Source: Paenibacillus sp. (GTDB lineage Bacteria; Bacillota; Bacilli; Paenibacillales; Paenibacillaceae). Taken from it: a stretch of DNA of 43,336 nucleotides. The number at the start of each line of letters is the position of its first letter. The first letter of the stretch is position 1. A program made the translations under genes and the position numbers. Shown here one piece after another: positions 24,415-32,333 of the stretch. The notes beneath the pieces are model-generated. The model was not told the DNA's origin and did no database searches. It saw nothing but the letters and a program-made list of their open reading frames with translations. The stretch spans positions 1 through 43,336 of the forward strand of contig JAIRVF010000021.1 in the NCBI GenBank assembly GCA_031254035.1. The letters are read 5' to 3'.

Positions 24415-25056
24415 TTACCCCTGTTTGCGCGGTACCACCGATATCCGGTATCCCGGAACATTGAGCCCCTTCTCCACCGCGTCGACGATCAGTTGCTTGA
24501 CAACTTCGTTCTCCGCGCCTTTGGCAACAATCAGCACGCCTCGGATTTGCGGTTTCACCCTTTTGGTGATGATGGGAGCCTGGGTCCCTGATTGCTCGTA
24601 AGTCACGATTTCGCCGTCCCGCGTATATTGCGTCGTATGCCGTTTGCCTCCGTTTGCATCATTTTCATCTGACTGCTGCTGCGAATCCTTCATGTTTTTC
24701 TGGTACACGATTTCGTCCGTGGAATCGACGGTAACCATAATGTCTACTGTGCCCACACCCACGATTTTTTCTAAAATCTCCTTCATCTTATCTTCGGCGG
24801 CTTCCTCTATACTGCTAAAAGCGTTCGAATCACCGGCGTTGTTCTGAAAAGTTTGCTTGGTCGTCGTCTCTGCTGGCGGTTCCCTGCCGGTATTTTCGTT
24901 ATTAATCTTTTTGACATTAACGAACGAGTTGAAGAGGATAATCGCGACTCCGATCAGTCCGACAATAATGAGCCAGCGGAAAGTGTTTATCCTGTTCCCG
25001 CTCCCCTGCCCGCCACCACCGATCCATTGTTCCAGTTTCTTGAACCATTTCCCCAC
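24415..25056 (-). CDS. spoIIIAG: Stage III sporulation protein AG
   Basis: SpoIIIAG is a single-pass protein whose ring domain forms the large channel ring in the intermembrane space. The 213-residue protein has a short cytoplasmic part rich in glycine (WIGGGGQGSGNR) and a transmembrane helix (WLIIVGLIGVAIILFNSF). The ring domain has EDKMKEILEKIVGVGTVDIM, a beta-hairpin insertion (about 115-155) and QIRGVLIVAKGAENEVVKQL. Length is near the B. subtilis protein. It lies 19 bp after spoIIIAF and 44 bp before spoIIIAH. Confidence 0.95.
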   Translation of the reverse strand: MGKWFKKLEQWIGGGGQGSGNRINTFRWLIIVGLIGVAIILFNSFVNVKKINNENTGREPPAETTTKQTFQNNAGDSNAFSSIEEAAEDKMKEILEKIVGVGTVDIMVTVDSTDEIVYQKNMKDSQQQSDENDANGGKRHTTQYTRDGEIVTYEQSGTQAPIITKRVKPQIRGVLIVAKGAENEVVKQLIVDAVEKGLNVPGYRISVVPRKQG

Positions 25057-25075
25057 GATATGTCACCTCATTTGG

Positions 25076-25819
25076 TTAAAGCTTGCGGTTATCGGATGCG
25101 CTGTTTTGTATAACGATGGTTTCCGGTTCGATCCCCCAGTTGTTTTCCAGCAATTTTTTGATAGTTTCAGCATGCTCTCCGCTGTTGTCCTGTTCCGGCG
25201 TACCGGATACTTTTTCGGATGTCCCATCGGAATTTGCCGGATTTTCCCGATTCCCATCCGCTTGGACTTCGACCTGCACGGGCGTCACAGGCTCGATGTT
25301 GATGTCACCGGATGAGTTTGCGCCGTCTGTCTTATTTTTTTCCGTAGCGGTCTCCTCTTCCGGCTGCAAGGTAACGGTAACGCTCTTAATATAAGGATTC
25401 GTACCCGATACTCCGTCACGCCCTTCCTGCATGCCCAGGACAACCTTTACTTCGGCGGCATGCCTGCCGGCTTTCAGGATCTGCTCTTTCATCTGCGCGG
25501 CTATTTCCTGTGCGGCCCATTCCAACGACTGATTCTGCTGACGGCTCTTCATTTCATTCGCCTGCTCCATAATTTGCTGCAGGTTTGTCCCGCCAGCTGC
25601 GGTCTGCTGATTGATCCGGTTAAAAGCACCTGCGAGTTTGACGTCAGCCGCTTCCGTAATAAGTTTGACCAAAGGGCTCAGGAGCGTAAGCAATATCAGC
25701 AGGCTCAACACCAGCTTGACGTACCGTTCCATGGACTTGCTCGGAAGGATGAGATCCACGAAGGCGGCCAGCAGTACCACCATGATTACTTCTTTCAGCC
25801 AACTGCTCAGCCAGGTCAT
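25076..25819 (-). CDS. spoIIIAF: Stage III sporulation protein AF
   Basis: This 247-residue protein has two N-terminal membrane helices (WLKEVIMVVLLAAFVDLILP; YVKLVLSLLILLTLLSPLV). A periplasm-facing domain follows with a helical stretch (IMEQANEMKSRQQNQSLEWA) and a beta part (AEVKVVLGMQEG, IKSVTVTLQPEEE). A Glu/Asn/Ser-rich insertion occupies about 150-210. The C-terminus has IKKLLENNWGIEPETIVIQN. It belongs to the SpoIIIA channel complex in the outer forespore membrane and lies 18 bp after spoIIIAE. Confidence 0.92.
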   Translation of the reverse strand: MTWLSSWLKEVIMVVLLAAFVDLILPSKSMERYVKLVLSLLILLTLLSPLVKLITEAADVKLAGAFNRINQQTAAGGTNLQQIMEQANEMKSRQQNQSLEWAAQEIAAQMKEQILKAGRHAAEVKVVLGMQEGRDGVSGTNPYIKSVTVTLQPEEETATEKNKTDGANSSGDINIEPVTPVQVEVQADGNRENPANSDGTSEKVSGTPEQDNSGEHAETIKKLLENNWGIEPETIVIQNSASDNRKL

Positions 25820-25837
25820 CTCATGTATCCTCCTTCC

Positions 25838-27037
25838 TTACCTCATCATGACCGTCACATTCCCTGCCGTAAGCATGATCGTGATTGCCAGAAAAAACAT
25901 CAGGCCAACCGCCGCCAGAGCAGCAAAGACGTACAACATGCCTTTCCCAACCGTTTCCAAGCAGGTGGTAATCGGCGAATCACCCATTGGCTGCATAATG
26001 GCAGCTGATACGTTGTATATGAGGGCAAGAACCAATATTTTGATGGCCGGAAAAGCGCATAGGAAAAGAATGATGATGACGCCGACCAGACCGATGGAAT
26101 TTTTGATGAGCAGCGAAGCCGAAATGACGGTATCCGTTGCGTCCGCAAACATCTTTCCAACGACCGGAATGAAGCTTCCCGATACGTATTTGGCCGCCCT
26201 GATTGTGACTCCGTCGGTTACCGAGCTGGTAATCCCCTGCACCGAAATCACGCCCAAAAAAATTGTAAGGAGAACCCCGAGAAATCCGACGCTGATATTT
26301 CGCAACAGATTAGCCATTTGCGTCAGCTTATATTTGTCGGAAAGAGAGCTGACGAGATGCAGCACCGCCGAGAAGAACAAAAGTGGGAAAATCAGCGTAT
26401 GGATCAGTGTTCCGACGGTGTTGATCATGAAAATAATGAGCGGATGCGTAACCGAGACCGTAACTACGTTACCCATGGATGCGAGAAGCGCAAACAGTAG
26501 AGGTACCATGGCCATCATGAAATCAATCATCCGGTCAATTGCTTCCTTGGCGTATCCGATGGCAACATTGAAGCTGTTGATGGCCAGTACGATAATCACC
26601 ATGTAGCAAAGCGAGTAAGCCACCTTGCTGACGGCATTCCGTTCAAATGCCGATTGCAGCGTCTCCAGAATCATGCTCATGATGCTCAACATCACGATCG
26701 TGACAAGCAGCTTCCCATTGTAAAGCACTTCATGCCACATAAAGGAACCTAAGGCAGCGAATACTTTTTTGATGCTGAAGCTTTCGCCTCCGGGAAGCAG
26801 TATATCCATAAAGGAAGGCACTTTCTGATCTGGGAAAAACCCTCCGTAATCCTTCATTAAACCTTCCCAGTAAGATTCCACCTGATCTTTCGGCAATGTT
26901 TCCGCCTGCTGCCTAATCCACTGATCCGTCGGAGAGGCAGCAAAAACCCGGGTTGCTCCCACCAGCAAAAACAGAAACAGAAAGATGATCAAATGCCGTT
27001 TATCCCGCCGCTTTTGTCCAAGCATTGGCATTCCCAC
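25838..27037 (-). CDS. spoIIIAE: Stage III sporulation protein AE
   Basis: SpoIIIAE is the large multi-spanning component of the channel, thought to act like an export-gate or permease subunit. The 399-residue protein has a cleavable signal peptide (HLIIFLFLFLLVGATRVFAAS), an extracytoplasmic stretch to about 95 and then about seven helices, for example LLVTIVMLSIMSMILETLQ and SVGFLGVLLTIFLGVISVQG. The start is uncertain among GTG 27037 and ATGs at 27031 and 27025. It starts six bp after spoIIIAD. A 331-codon plus-strand frame over it is a shadow. Confidence 0.95.
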   Translation of the reverse strand: MGMPMLGQKRRDKRHLIIFLFLFLLVGATRVFAASPTDQWIRQQAETLPKDQVESYWEGLMKDYGGFFPDQKVPSFMDILLPGGESFSIKKVFAALGSFMWHEVLYNGKLLVTIVMLSIMSMILETLQSAFERNAVSKVAYSLCYMVIIVLAINSFNVAIGYAKEAIDRMIDFMMAMVPLLFALLASMGNVVTVSVTHPLIIFMINTVGTLIHTLIFPLLFFSAVLHLVSSLSDKYKLTQMANLLRNISVGFLGVLLTIFLGVISVQGITSSVTDGVTIRAAKYVSGSFIPVVGKMFADATDTVISASLLIKNSIGLVGVIIILFLCAFPAIKILVLALIYNVSAAIMQPMGDSPITTCLETVGKGMLYVFAALAAVGLMFFLAITIMLTAGNVTVMMR

Positions 27038-27043
27038 TTTCTT

Positions 27044-27439
27044 CTATGAGGGCAGCAATTTCAGCACGGTTTCTATGATGATGCCGATAATCGGTACCGC
27101 GAGCACCATGATCAGCATTTTGCCAGCCAATTCGATTTTTGAAGCAATGTTCTCCTGTCCTGCATCCCTTACGACCTGTGCTCCGAATTCGGCGATATAG
27201 GCAATGCCGATAATCTTGAGTATGGTTTTCAGGTAGATCATTTCGACGCCGGAGGATTTGGCCATCCGTTCCAGTTCCGATATAACGGTGCCGATTTTCC
27301 CTATCAGGAGCATGAAGATCATTACACCGGTTGCGGCAGCCAGCAGAAAAGCGAACATTGGTTTTTGCTCTTTCACGACCAGAATCAGAATCGTAGCTAT
27401 GAGTCCAAGACCCACTACCTGTATAATTTCCATATGCAA
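27044..27439 (-). CDS. spoIIIAD: Stage III sporulation protein AD
   Basis: This is a 131-residue membrane protein with four hydrophobic segments, including IIQVVGLGLIATILILVV and FAFLLAAATGVMIFMLLIG-like sequence, and IGIAYIAEFGAQVVRDAGQ in the conserved loop. It is related in sequence style to SpoIIIAC and is probably part of the membrane base of the SpoIIIA complex. It is separated by three bp from spoIIIAC. Length matches the family. Confidence 0.94.
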   Translation of the reverse strand: MHMEIIQVVGLGLIATILILVVKEQKPMFAFLLAAATGVMIFMLLIGKIGTVISELERMAKSSGVEMIYLKTILKIIGIAYIAEFGAQVVRDAGQENIASKIELAGKMLIMVLAVPIIGIIIETVLKLLPS

Positions 27440-27442
27440 CCT

Positions 27443-27646
27443 CTAATGAAACAGAAAAATGGTTTTGATCTCCTGCAGCAGGTTATCGAGCAGCCGGACG
27501 ACCATGAACAGCACCACGACAAAGCCGATGACCGTCACCCAATGAGCCATATCCTCTTTTCCCATTTGCTTGAGCACCGTGTGAATCATCGCAATGATGA
27601 TGCCGATTCCCGCAATCTGGAAAATTGCGTTCACTTCAAAGTTCAT
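27443..27646 (-). CDS. spoIIIAC: Stage III sporulation protein AC
   Basis: This is a 67-residue two-helix membrane protein (AIFQIAGIGIIIAMIHTVLK; WVTVIGFVVVLFMVVRLL) of the expected length. It is tightly packed between spoIIIAB (14 bp) and spoIIIAD (3 bp). Confidence 0.94.
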   Translation of the reverse strand: MNFEVNAIFQIAGIGIIIAMIHTVLKQMGKEDMAHWVTVIGFVVVLFMVVRLLDNLLQEIKTIFLFH

Positions 27647-27660
27647 TCCTTGGCACCTCG

Positions 27661-28179
27661 CTAAAAGATCAAAATGACGATCAAAGCTCCAATCAATAGC
27701 CCAAGACTTCTGCTCACCTTCTCATATTTGGCCTGCTCGTCTCTTGCCGCAGCTTCCTCATGCTTCAACTGTTGGGCGGCCAGGGCAATATGTTTGATCT
27801 GATCCTGCCTATCACTTGTCCCAAGCGTAAAGCTAAGCTGATGCAAAATGTCGCGCTCCGGCGTTTTCATCGCGGTCCGCTTCCAGTTCTCATGCAGAGA
27901 CCGCTGGATGCTTTCCTGGGCCGTAATGCCACCCCCAGAGGCCAAATGACTGGCGGCGCTTCCGAATATGCTCCGCAGCGGCTCTCCAAGCTGTTCAGCC
28001 AATCTGCGGAACGCATCTGGGAGGGGGGTAAACCCATAAGAAATTTCGGTTTCAAGCCTTTGCAGCGCCAAAATCAATTCCCTGATCTGCTTCGGTCTTG
28101 CCGCAAATCGGGCCGCCTGGTGCAAACCCGCGAGCGTACCTGACAGCAGGATGAGCACCGCTCCAAAGAGTTTAAGCAT
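27661..28179 (-). CDS. spoIIIAB: Stage III sporulation protein AB
   Basis: This 172-residue protein has a hydrophobic segment at each end (LKLFGAVLILLSGTLAGL; LGLLIGALIVILIF). The helical core has FAARPKQIRELILALQRLET, EISYGFTPLPDAFRRLAEQL and TSDRQDQIKHIALAAQQLKH. This resembles GspF-like proteins, and with the ATPase SpoIIIAA it gives the complex its secretion-system flavour. It overlaps spoIIIAA by 8 bp. Confidence 0.94.
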   Translation of the reverse strand: MLKLFGAVLILLSGTLAGLHQAARFAARPKQIRELILALQRLETEISYGFTPLPDAFRRLAEQLGEPLRSIFGSAASHLASGGGITAQESIQRSLHENWKRTAMKTPERDILHQLSFTLGTSDRQDQIKHIALAAQQLKHEEAAARDEQAKYEKVSRSLGLLIGALIVILIF

Positions 28180-29206
28180 GGCGCGCTTCCCCCTTTGCTT
28201 GCAGCTGCATCACCCGCATTTGCCGGTCCATCAGGCGGAACGCCGTTTTCCCATGGCTCCGGTGGAGAAGAACGTACATTTCGAACATCCGGTGATCTAT
28301 TAACCTCCTCATGGCCGGGCGGTTCTGAAGCTCCTCGGGGCCGCTGCCATGGGCCGATGCTATGACGGTAATGCCTGCGTAAAGTGCCTCAGTGACCGCC
28401 TCCGCATCTTCTTCCCGCCCAATCTCGTCCACGATGAGAACATCCGGAGACATCGAACGGATCATCATCATCATCCCTTCAGCTTTAGGACACGCATCCA
28501 TCACATCTGTCCGGGGCCCGACATCAAAGGTGGGTACCCCGCGCAAGCTTCCAGCAATTTCAGATCGTTCATCTATGATGCCAACTTTCATTCCTGCCAC
28601 ATTTACCGGCATGATCCCTGATTTTGAGGTGCTGATTTGTCTGGCCAGATCTCTGAGCAGTGTCGTCTTACCGTGCTGTGGTGGAGAGAGGATGAGCGTA
28701 TGCCTCATTCTCCGTTCCTTGTCATCGTAGAGATACGGCAGGATTTCATTGGCTGCCCCCTGCACCTCCCGTGCAATCCGGATGTTGAATCCACTGATGT
28801 CGCGGATGTGCTCCACTTTTCCTCCCGATAAAACGGTTCTCCCAGCGAGACCGATGCGGTGTCCGCCGGGGACGGTAATAAAACCCTTGCGCAGCTCTTC
28901 TTCCAGGGTATACAAGGAGTGGTTGCTGATCAGATCCAAAAATCTACGGCTGTCATCCCGACTAGGCCTGTACGCCTTGTCCTCCTCCATAGTGAGGATC
29001 CCCTGTTCGGTTACGAACCGGTGTCCCCCTGATTCATTCACTTCCAGCGGCCTGCCTTCGCGTATTCGGACTTCCTCGAGCCGCCCGATGAAATCCCGGG
29101 GCAATGCTAGAAGAATAGACTTGATCCGATCGGGAAACAGTTCAAGCCAGTTTGGATTCGTAATAAAACCACCCCCAAGCTGTCCTTCTCTTAATCGGTG
29201 AACCAT
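28172..29206 (-). CDS. spoIIIAA: SpoIIIAA ATPase
   Basis: SpoIIIAA is the cytoplasmic secretion-type ATPase of the channel, in the mother cell. The 344-residue protein has FIGRLEEVRIREGRPLEV, FITVPGGHRIGLAGRTVL, the P-loop LILSPPQHGKTTLLRDLA (residues 171-188), Walker B-like DVLIVDEIGREEDAEAV and ASAHGSG. The first glycine expected in the P-loop is Ser174. ATG 29206 has no obvious ribosome binding site. It is the first gene of spoIIIA and has a candidate sigma-E promoter upstream. Confidence 0.95.
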   Translation of the reverse strand: MVHRLREGQLGGGFITNPNWLELFPDRIKSILLALPRDFIGRLEEVRIREGRPLEVNESGGHRFVTEQGILTMEEDKAYRPSRDDSRRFLDLISNHSLYTLEEELRKGFITVPGGHRIGLAGRTVLSGGKVEHIRDISGFNIRIAREVQGAANEILPYLYDDKERRMRHTLILSPPQHGKTTLLRDLARQISTSKSGIMPVNVAGMKVGIIDERSEIAGSLRGVPTFDVGPRTDVMDACPKAEGMMMMIRSMSPDVLIVDEIGREEDAEAVTEALYAGITVIASAHGSGPEELQNRPAMRRLIDHRMFEMYVLLHRSHGKTAFRLMDRQMRVMQLQAKGEARHA

Positions 29207-29244
29207 GCGGTTTATAGACTAGTAGATGTTGTTTTTATACCTCA

Positions 29245-29272
29245 TGTTTATGCTTGTACTTTAAATTTATGA
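29245..29272 (-). promoter_or_regulatory. Candidate sigma-E promoter of spoIIIA
   Basis: On the minus strand TCATAAA (29272-29266), 13 bp and CATAAACA (29252-29245) resemble the mother-cell sigma-E pattern KMATATT-N12-14-CATAYAMT. The operon is known to be sigma-E controlled in B. subtilis. Confidence 0.5.
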
Positions 29273-29284
29273 CGACCGAATCTA

Positions 29285-29548
29285 TCATTTTTTTAAAATC
29301 CCGATTAAGAGACAGGATACTCCTGCGAAGATCCAAGCCATCTTTCCCCATGAAAGCTTATCCGCGAGTCCTATTAGTCCGATGGATGTCGTGAGAATAA
29401 GCACAGTGGGCCCTACAAGAGCCAGCACCGAATTCACAGCGAGCGCCTTATCTAATTGCGCGAGCCTTAACATGAATAGGGCCGCAGCAATTTCGATGCT
29501 GCCGGAAAACAAGCGCAGTGTGGCCATACTGATTACGAACTTGTCCAT
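29285..29548 (-). CDS. yqhV: YqhV family (DUF2619) membrane protein
   Basis: This 87-residue protein has three hydrophobic segments. ATLRLFSGSIEIAAALFMLR, AVNSVLALVGPTVLILTT and WIFAGVSCLLIGILKK match YqhV/DUF2619, whose gene lies immediately upstream of spoIIIAA in B. subtilis as here. The ATG has AAGGAGG nine bases before it. Function is unknown; its place suggests mother-cell expression. Confidence 0.9.
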   Translation of the reverse strand: MDKFVISMATLRLFSGSIEIAAALFMLRLAQLDKALAVNSVLALVGPTVLILTTSIGLIGLADKLSWGKMAWIFAGVSCLLIGILKK

Positions 29549-29590
29549 TGAAAGAAACCTCCTTACGAAAGAATGTCTGCATCTTTTAGT

Positions 29591-29858
29591 GGTTGTTCAA
29601 AAAGTACGCTTTTGATCACGCATCGAATCTTGAATTCAGCCGATCATAAGCGGACGCTTACGAAGTAATGTTTTCTTCGGAAACATCTCAGGTGCTCACG
29701 TACCCACTACAGGCAGATGCTTACGAAGTCGTTTTCTACGAAAACGTGTAGCTCCGCTCCTCACTCCCTACCTTCATCCAATTCAAGCGTTTTGCAAAAA
29801 CGCACATCGGGAGCATAAGCCTCGGTGCTGAAAACCGACCTTTTTGAACACGCACTTT
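29591..29858 (+). repeat. Modular intergenic repeat, copy 2 (268 bp)
   Basis: This copy has the same ends and core as copy 1, in the same orientation. It carries three extra cassettes: GCTTACGAAGTAATGTTTTC with its hairpin near 29658, GCTTACGAAGTCGTTTTCTA near 29714, and GCGTTTTGCAAAAACGC near 29788. About 22 bp present in copy 1 after GATCACG are missing. It fills the upstream region shared by yqhV and comB. Confidence 0.88.
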
Positions 29859-29958
29859 TATATGGATATGCTCCAATCTCTCTTTTTAGATATCTTTTAC
29901 AAGAAGTAGCCCGGAACATTTTCGCCTTATGCTGCATATATTAGCTTTGAAGTTAGAA

Positions 29959-29990
29959 ATCTCTATCGCCCTAATACGATTGATAGAGAT
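29959..29990 (+). promoter_or_regulatory. Inverted repeat in the comB leader
   Basis: ATCTCTATC (29959-29967) and GATAGAGAT (29982-29990) form a nine-bp perfect stem with a 14-base loop, about 35 bp before the comB start. It could be an operator or leader hairpin. Confidence 0.4.
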
Positions 29991-30024
29991 CCGCACATAT
30001 AAGGGCTCAAGGAGGATTTTACCC

Positions 30025-30738
30025 ATGCGGGTGGATGTGATTGCCAATGTGGACGATATCAGATCGGAGGATTTTATACAGAAAAGCGCTGTTGTGATCG
30101 ATGTACTGCGTGCTACGAGCACGATGATCACGGCGTTAGCCAATGGCGCTTGCGGTCTGCTTCCCGTAGAAACCGTCCCTCAAGCCCAAAGTAAGCGCAG
30201 TGAACATACCTTTGTCGGCGGAGAACGTTATTATAAGAAGATTCCGGGGTTCCAGGCAGGCAATTCCCCGCATGACTACATGTCGGAAGACGTTGCAGGC
30301 AAGCTGGTCGTGCTTACCACCTCGAACGGAACCCGTGGGCTTCTCAAATCGCAGCGCGCATCTCGGCTGCTTGCCGCATCGTTTATTAACGGTACAGCCT
30401 GCGCATCCGCCCTGACAACCTTTGAACGAGACGTTATCCTGCTTTGTGCAGGCTGCAAAAACGAGTTTTCGCTCGAAGACGGTTTATGTGCGGGCATGAT
30501 TATCGATGCCATGGAATCCCTTCTAGGGCATCCGCTTCGTCTTAACGATTTGGGATCGGCCATGAGGCTCGCCTACCAGTCGTGCCGTCATAACCTATAC
30601 CGGACCGTGATGGAGGGGGCTTCCGCCAAACAGCTTGTCAAGCTTGGCTTCGCTCATGATGTAGAGTATTGCTCGGGGATTGATACAATTCCAGTCGTAC
30701 CGATCGCTAAAAACGATTTGATTCTTACGCCGTTCTAG
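30025..30738 (+). CDS. comB: 2-phosphosulfolactate phosphatase family (ComB)
   Basis: This 237-residue protein belongs to the ComB family, whose archetype dephosphorylates 2-phosphosulfolactate in coenzyme M synthesis. In spore formers the family may serve sulfolactate formation. Motifs are SAVVIDVLRATSTMITALAN, FVGGERYYKKIPGFQAGNSP and LVVLTTSNGTRGLL. ATG 30025 is chosen for the AAGGAGGATTTT before it; the frame is open further upstream without a site. It is monocistronic, between copy 2 of the repeat and two hairpins. The substrate in this organism is inferred. Confidence 0.9.
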   Translation: MRVDVIANVDDIRSEDFIQKSAVVIDVLRATSTMITALANGACGLLPVETVPQAQSKRSEHTFVGGERYYKKIPGFQAGNSPHDYMSEDVAGKLVVLTTSNGTRGLLKSQRASRLLAASFINGTACASALTTFERDVILLCAGCKNEFSLEDGLCAGMIIDAMESLLGHPLRLNDLGSAMRLAYQSCRHNLYRTVMEGASAKQLVKLGFAHDVEYCSGIDTIPVVPIAKNDLILTPF

Positions 30739-30771
30739 GAACGATCAAGAAAATAATAGCCCCATTAGAGC

Positions 30772-30818
30772 GCGATCAAAAATAATAGATCATTCCAGAT
30801 CCACTATTTTTTGATCGC
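30772..30818 (+). terminator. Hairpin downstream of comB
   Basis: GCGATCAAAAATA and TATTTTTTGATCGC frame an imperfect stem with an inner GATC pairing. An upstream partial copy (CGATCAAGAAAATAATAG at 30742-30759) repeats one arm. There is no long T run, so termination is plausible but not certain. Confidence 0.55.
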
Positions 30819-30868
30819 ATCTTATTAACCGTATTCATCCTGCTAAAATTCGTACTGCAGCCGTACGC

Positions 30869-30903
30869 AAAAAGGCCTGAAGCTATATGCTTTAGGCCTT
30901 TTT
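30869..30903. terminator. Bidirectional terminator between comB and lysC
   Basis: AAAAAGGCCTGAAGC-TATAT-GCTTTAGGCCTTTTT makes a 15-bp stem (one G-T) with A and T tracts on either side. It can stop both comB (plus) and lysC (minus) transcripts. Confidence 0.88.
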
Positions 30904-30938
30904 CATATCTTTTTGGTCAAAACAACCGAATGAATACC

Positions 30939-31457
30939 TTAACGTCTTTCCTGCGGTCCTCCGACGAAAACTTGCGCATCGGTATCCAGGTTATAGGCGG
31001 TGTGCAGCGCTTGAACCACCTGCTCCAGATTGCCGTTTTCGATCACGCAGGAAGTTTTGATCTCCGAGGTGCTCACCATTTTGATGCTGACGCCTTGCTT
31101 GGAAATCACGTCAAACATTTGAGCCGCGACACCCGGATGACTGATCATGCCGGCGCCGACAATAGAAACCTTCACCAGGTTAGTTTCGGAAGTTACATCA
31201 CGATACGGAAGTCTGGACTTCAGACCATGAATGACTTCCAATGCTTGCGGGCACTCGGACAAAGACGTCGTGAAGGAAAAATCCGCTTTTCCGTCCTGAA
31301 CGCCGCTTTGAACGATAATATCAACATTAACCGAAGCTTCCGCAAGCGCCCCAAACACTTGTGCCAAAACACCTGGAATATCTTCTACGCCAAGAATGCT
31401 GATTCTCGCCACATTTTTATCATAAGCGATGCCGCTTACCACAACTCCCTGTTCCAC
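30939..31457 (-). CDS. Aspartokinase II beta subunit, internal in-frame start
   Basis: At codon 246 of lysC a GTG (31457-31455) is preceded by a perfect AAGGAGG (31472-31466) at eight bases. Translation from it gives a 172-residue protein (VEQGVVVSGIAYDKNVARIS...) consisting of the two ACT domains. B. subtilis aspartokinase II is known to make its beta subunit from exactly such an internal start, and the surrounding sequence aligns with that place. Confidence 0.75.
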   Translation of the reverse strand: MEQGVVVSGIAYDKNVARISILGVEDIPGVLAQVFGALAEASVNVDIIVQSGVQDGKADFSFTTSLSECPQALEVIHGLKSRLPYRDVTSETNLVKVSIVGAGMISHPGVAAQMFDVISKQGVSIKMVSTSEIKTSCVIENGNLEQVVQALHTAYNLDTDAQVFVGGPQERR

Positions 31458-32192
31458 GCTTGTTTCCTCCTTAACCGCTGTGCCTTCGTTATAGTTAAAG
31501 CTGGATCTTACCACAAGATGTACCTTGTGATGCTTGGCGTATTCTACTGCCCGCGGATGCAGAACAGCCGCGCCCAAATTGGCCAGTTCCAGCATTTCAT
31601 CATAGGAAATCTCCGTAAGCTTGCGTGCACATTTGACAATACGCGGATCTGTCGAGTAGATGCCATCGACATCCGTATAAATCTCGCACACATCAGCTTG
31701 AATGGCTGCCGCAAGCGAAACTGCCGTCGTATCTGAACCTCCACGGCCAAACGTCGTAATCTCCCCGTCTTCGGTCATGCCTTGGAACCCTGCAACAATG
31801 ACGATTTGCCCCTCTTTCAGGGCAGCTATAACACGATCGGGCAAAATATTCGTAATCCGTGCCTTGCCATGCACGGGTTCTGTCCGGAATCCTGCCTGCC
31901 ATCCGGTCAGCGAAACCGCGCTGCGTCCCAACTGGTGAATGGCCATCGACAGTAGAGACATTGAAATCTGTTCTCCGGTCGTCATCAGCATATCTATCTC
32001 CCGTGCCGGTGGTTCCGGATTCAGAAGCTTTGCCTGATCGATCAAATCGTCTGTGGTGTCCCCCATCGCGGAAACAACCACCACGCATTGATGTCCTTCG
32101 TCCTGCTTCTCAACGATGCGTTTAGCAACGCGCTTCATCCGCTCCGTATCCCCAACGGAACTGCCTCCGAATTTCATGACGTACAGTGACAA
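30939..32192 (-). CDS. lysC: Aspartokinase II, alpha subunit
   Basis: Aspartokinase phosphorylates aspartate, the first step towards lysine, methionine, threonine and diaminopimelate. The 417-residue protein from TTG 32192 has MKFGGSSVGDTERMKRVA, MLMTTGEQISMSLLSMA, GFQGMTEDGEITTFGRGGSD and two C-terminal ACT domains (ISILGVEDIPGVLAQVFGAL; VKVSIVGAGMISHPGVAAQM). It resembles the lysine-sensitive LysC of B. subtilis. TTG is preferred because GGGGAGTGA lies seven bases upstream; an in-frame ATG at 32222 lacks a site. No lysine riboswitch was recognised upstream. Confidence 0.94.
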   Translation of the reverse strand: MSLYVMKFGGSSVGDTERMKRVAKRIVEKQDEGHQCVVVVSAMGDTTDDLIDQAKLLNPEPPAREIDMLMTTGEQISMSLLSMAIHQLGRSAVSLTGWQAGFRTEPVHGKARITNILPDRVIAALKEGQIVIVAGFQGMTEDGEITTFGRGGSDTTAVSLAAAIQADVCEIYTDVDGIYSTDPRIVKCARKLTEISYDEMLELANLGAAVLHPRAVEYAKHHKVHLVVRSSFNYNEGTAVKEETSVEQGVVVSGIAYDKNVARISILGVEDIPGVLAQVFGALAEASVNVDIIVQSGVQDGKADFSFTTSLSECPQALEVIHGLKSRLPYRDVTSETNLVKVSIVGAGMISHPGVAAQMFDVISKQGVSIKMVSTSEIKTSCVIENGNLEQVVQALHTAYNLDTDAQVFVGGPQERR

Positions 32193-32256
32193 CTTCGATT
32201 CACTCCCCACTGATTTATGCAAATGTCTATTTCACGCTTTAAATTAGTATAATACG

Positions 32257-32285
32257 AAAGTCCACCGGATAGGTAGACTTTTTTT
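32257..32285 (+). terminator. Plus-strand terminator-like hairpin in the lysC leader
   Basis: AAAGTCCACC-GGATA-GGTAGACTTT with one mismatch is followed by TTTTT on the plus strand, antisense to the lysC leader. A TATAAT (32248-32253) lies just before it. Confidence 0.5.
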
Positions 32286-32333
32286 GGTACTCAGGGAGCG
32301 TAGATTATTCGGATAAAAAACACAGTAAAATAA

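Noticed and set aside
25611..26606. 331-codon plus-strand frame opposite spoIIIAE
   Set aside because: It is exactly antisense to a well-conserved gene, has no ribosome binding site and the protein is compositionally odd. It is a shadow frame.
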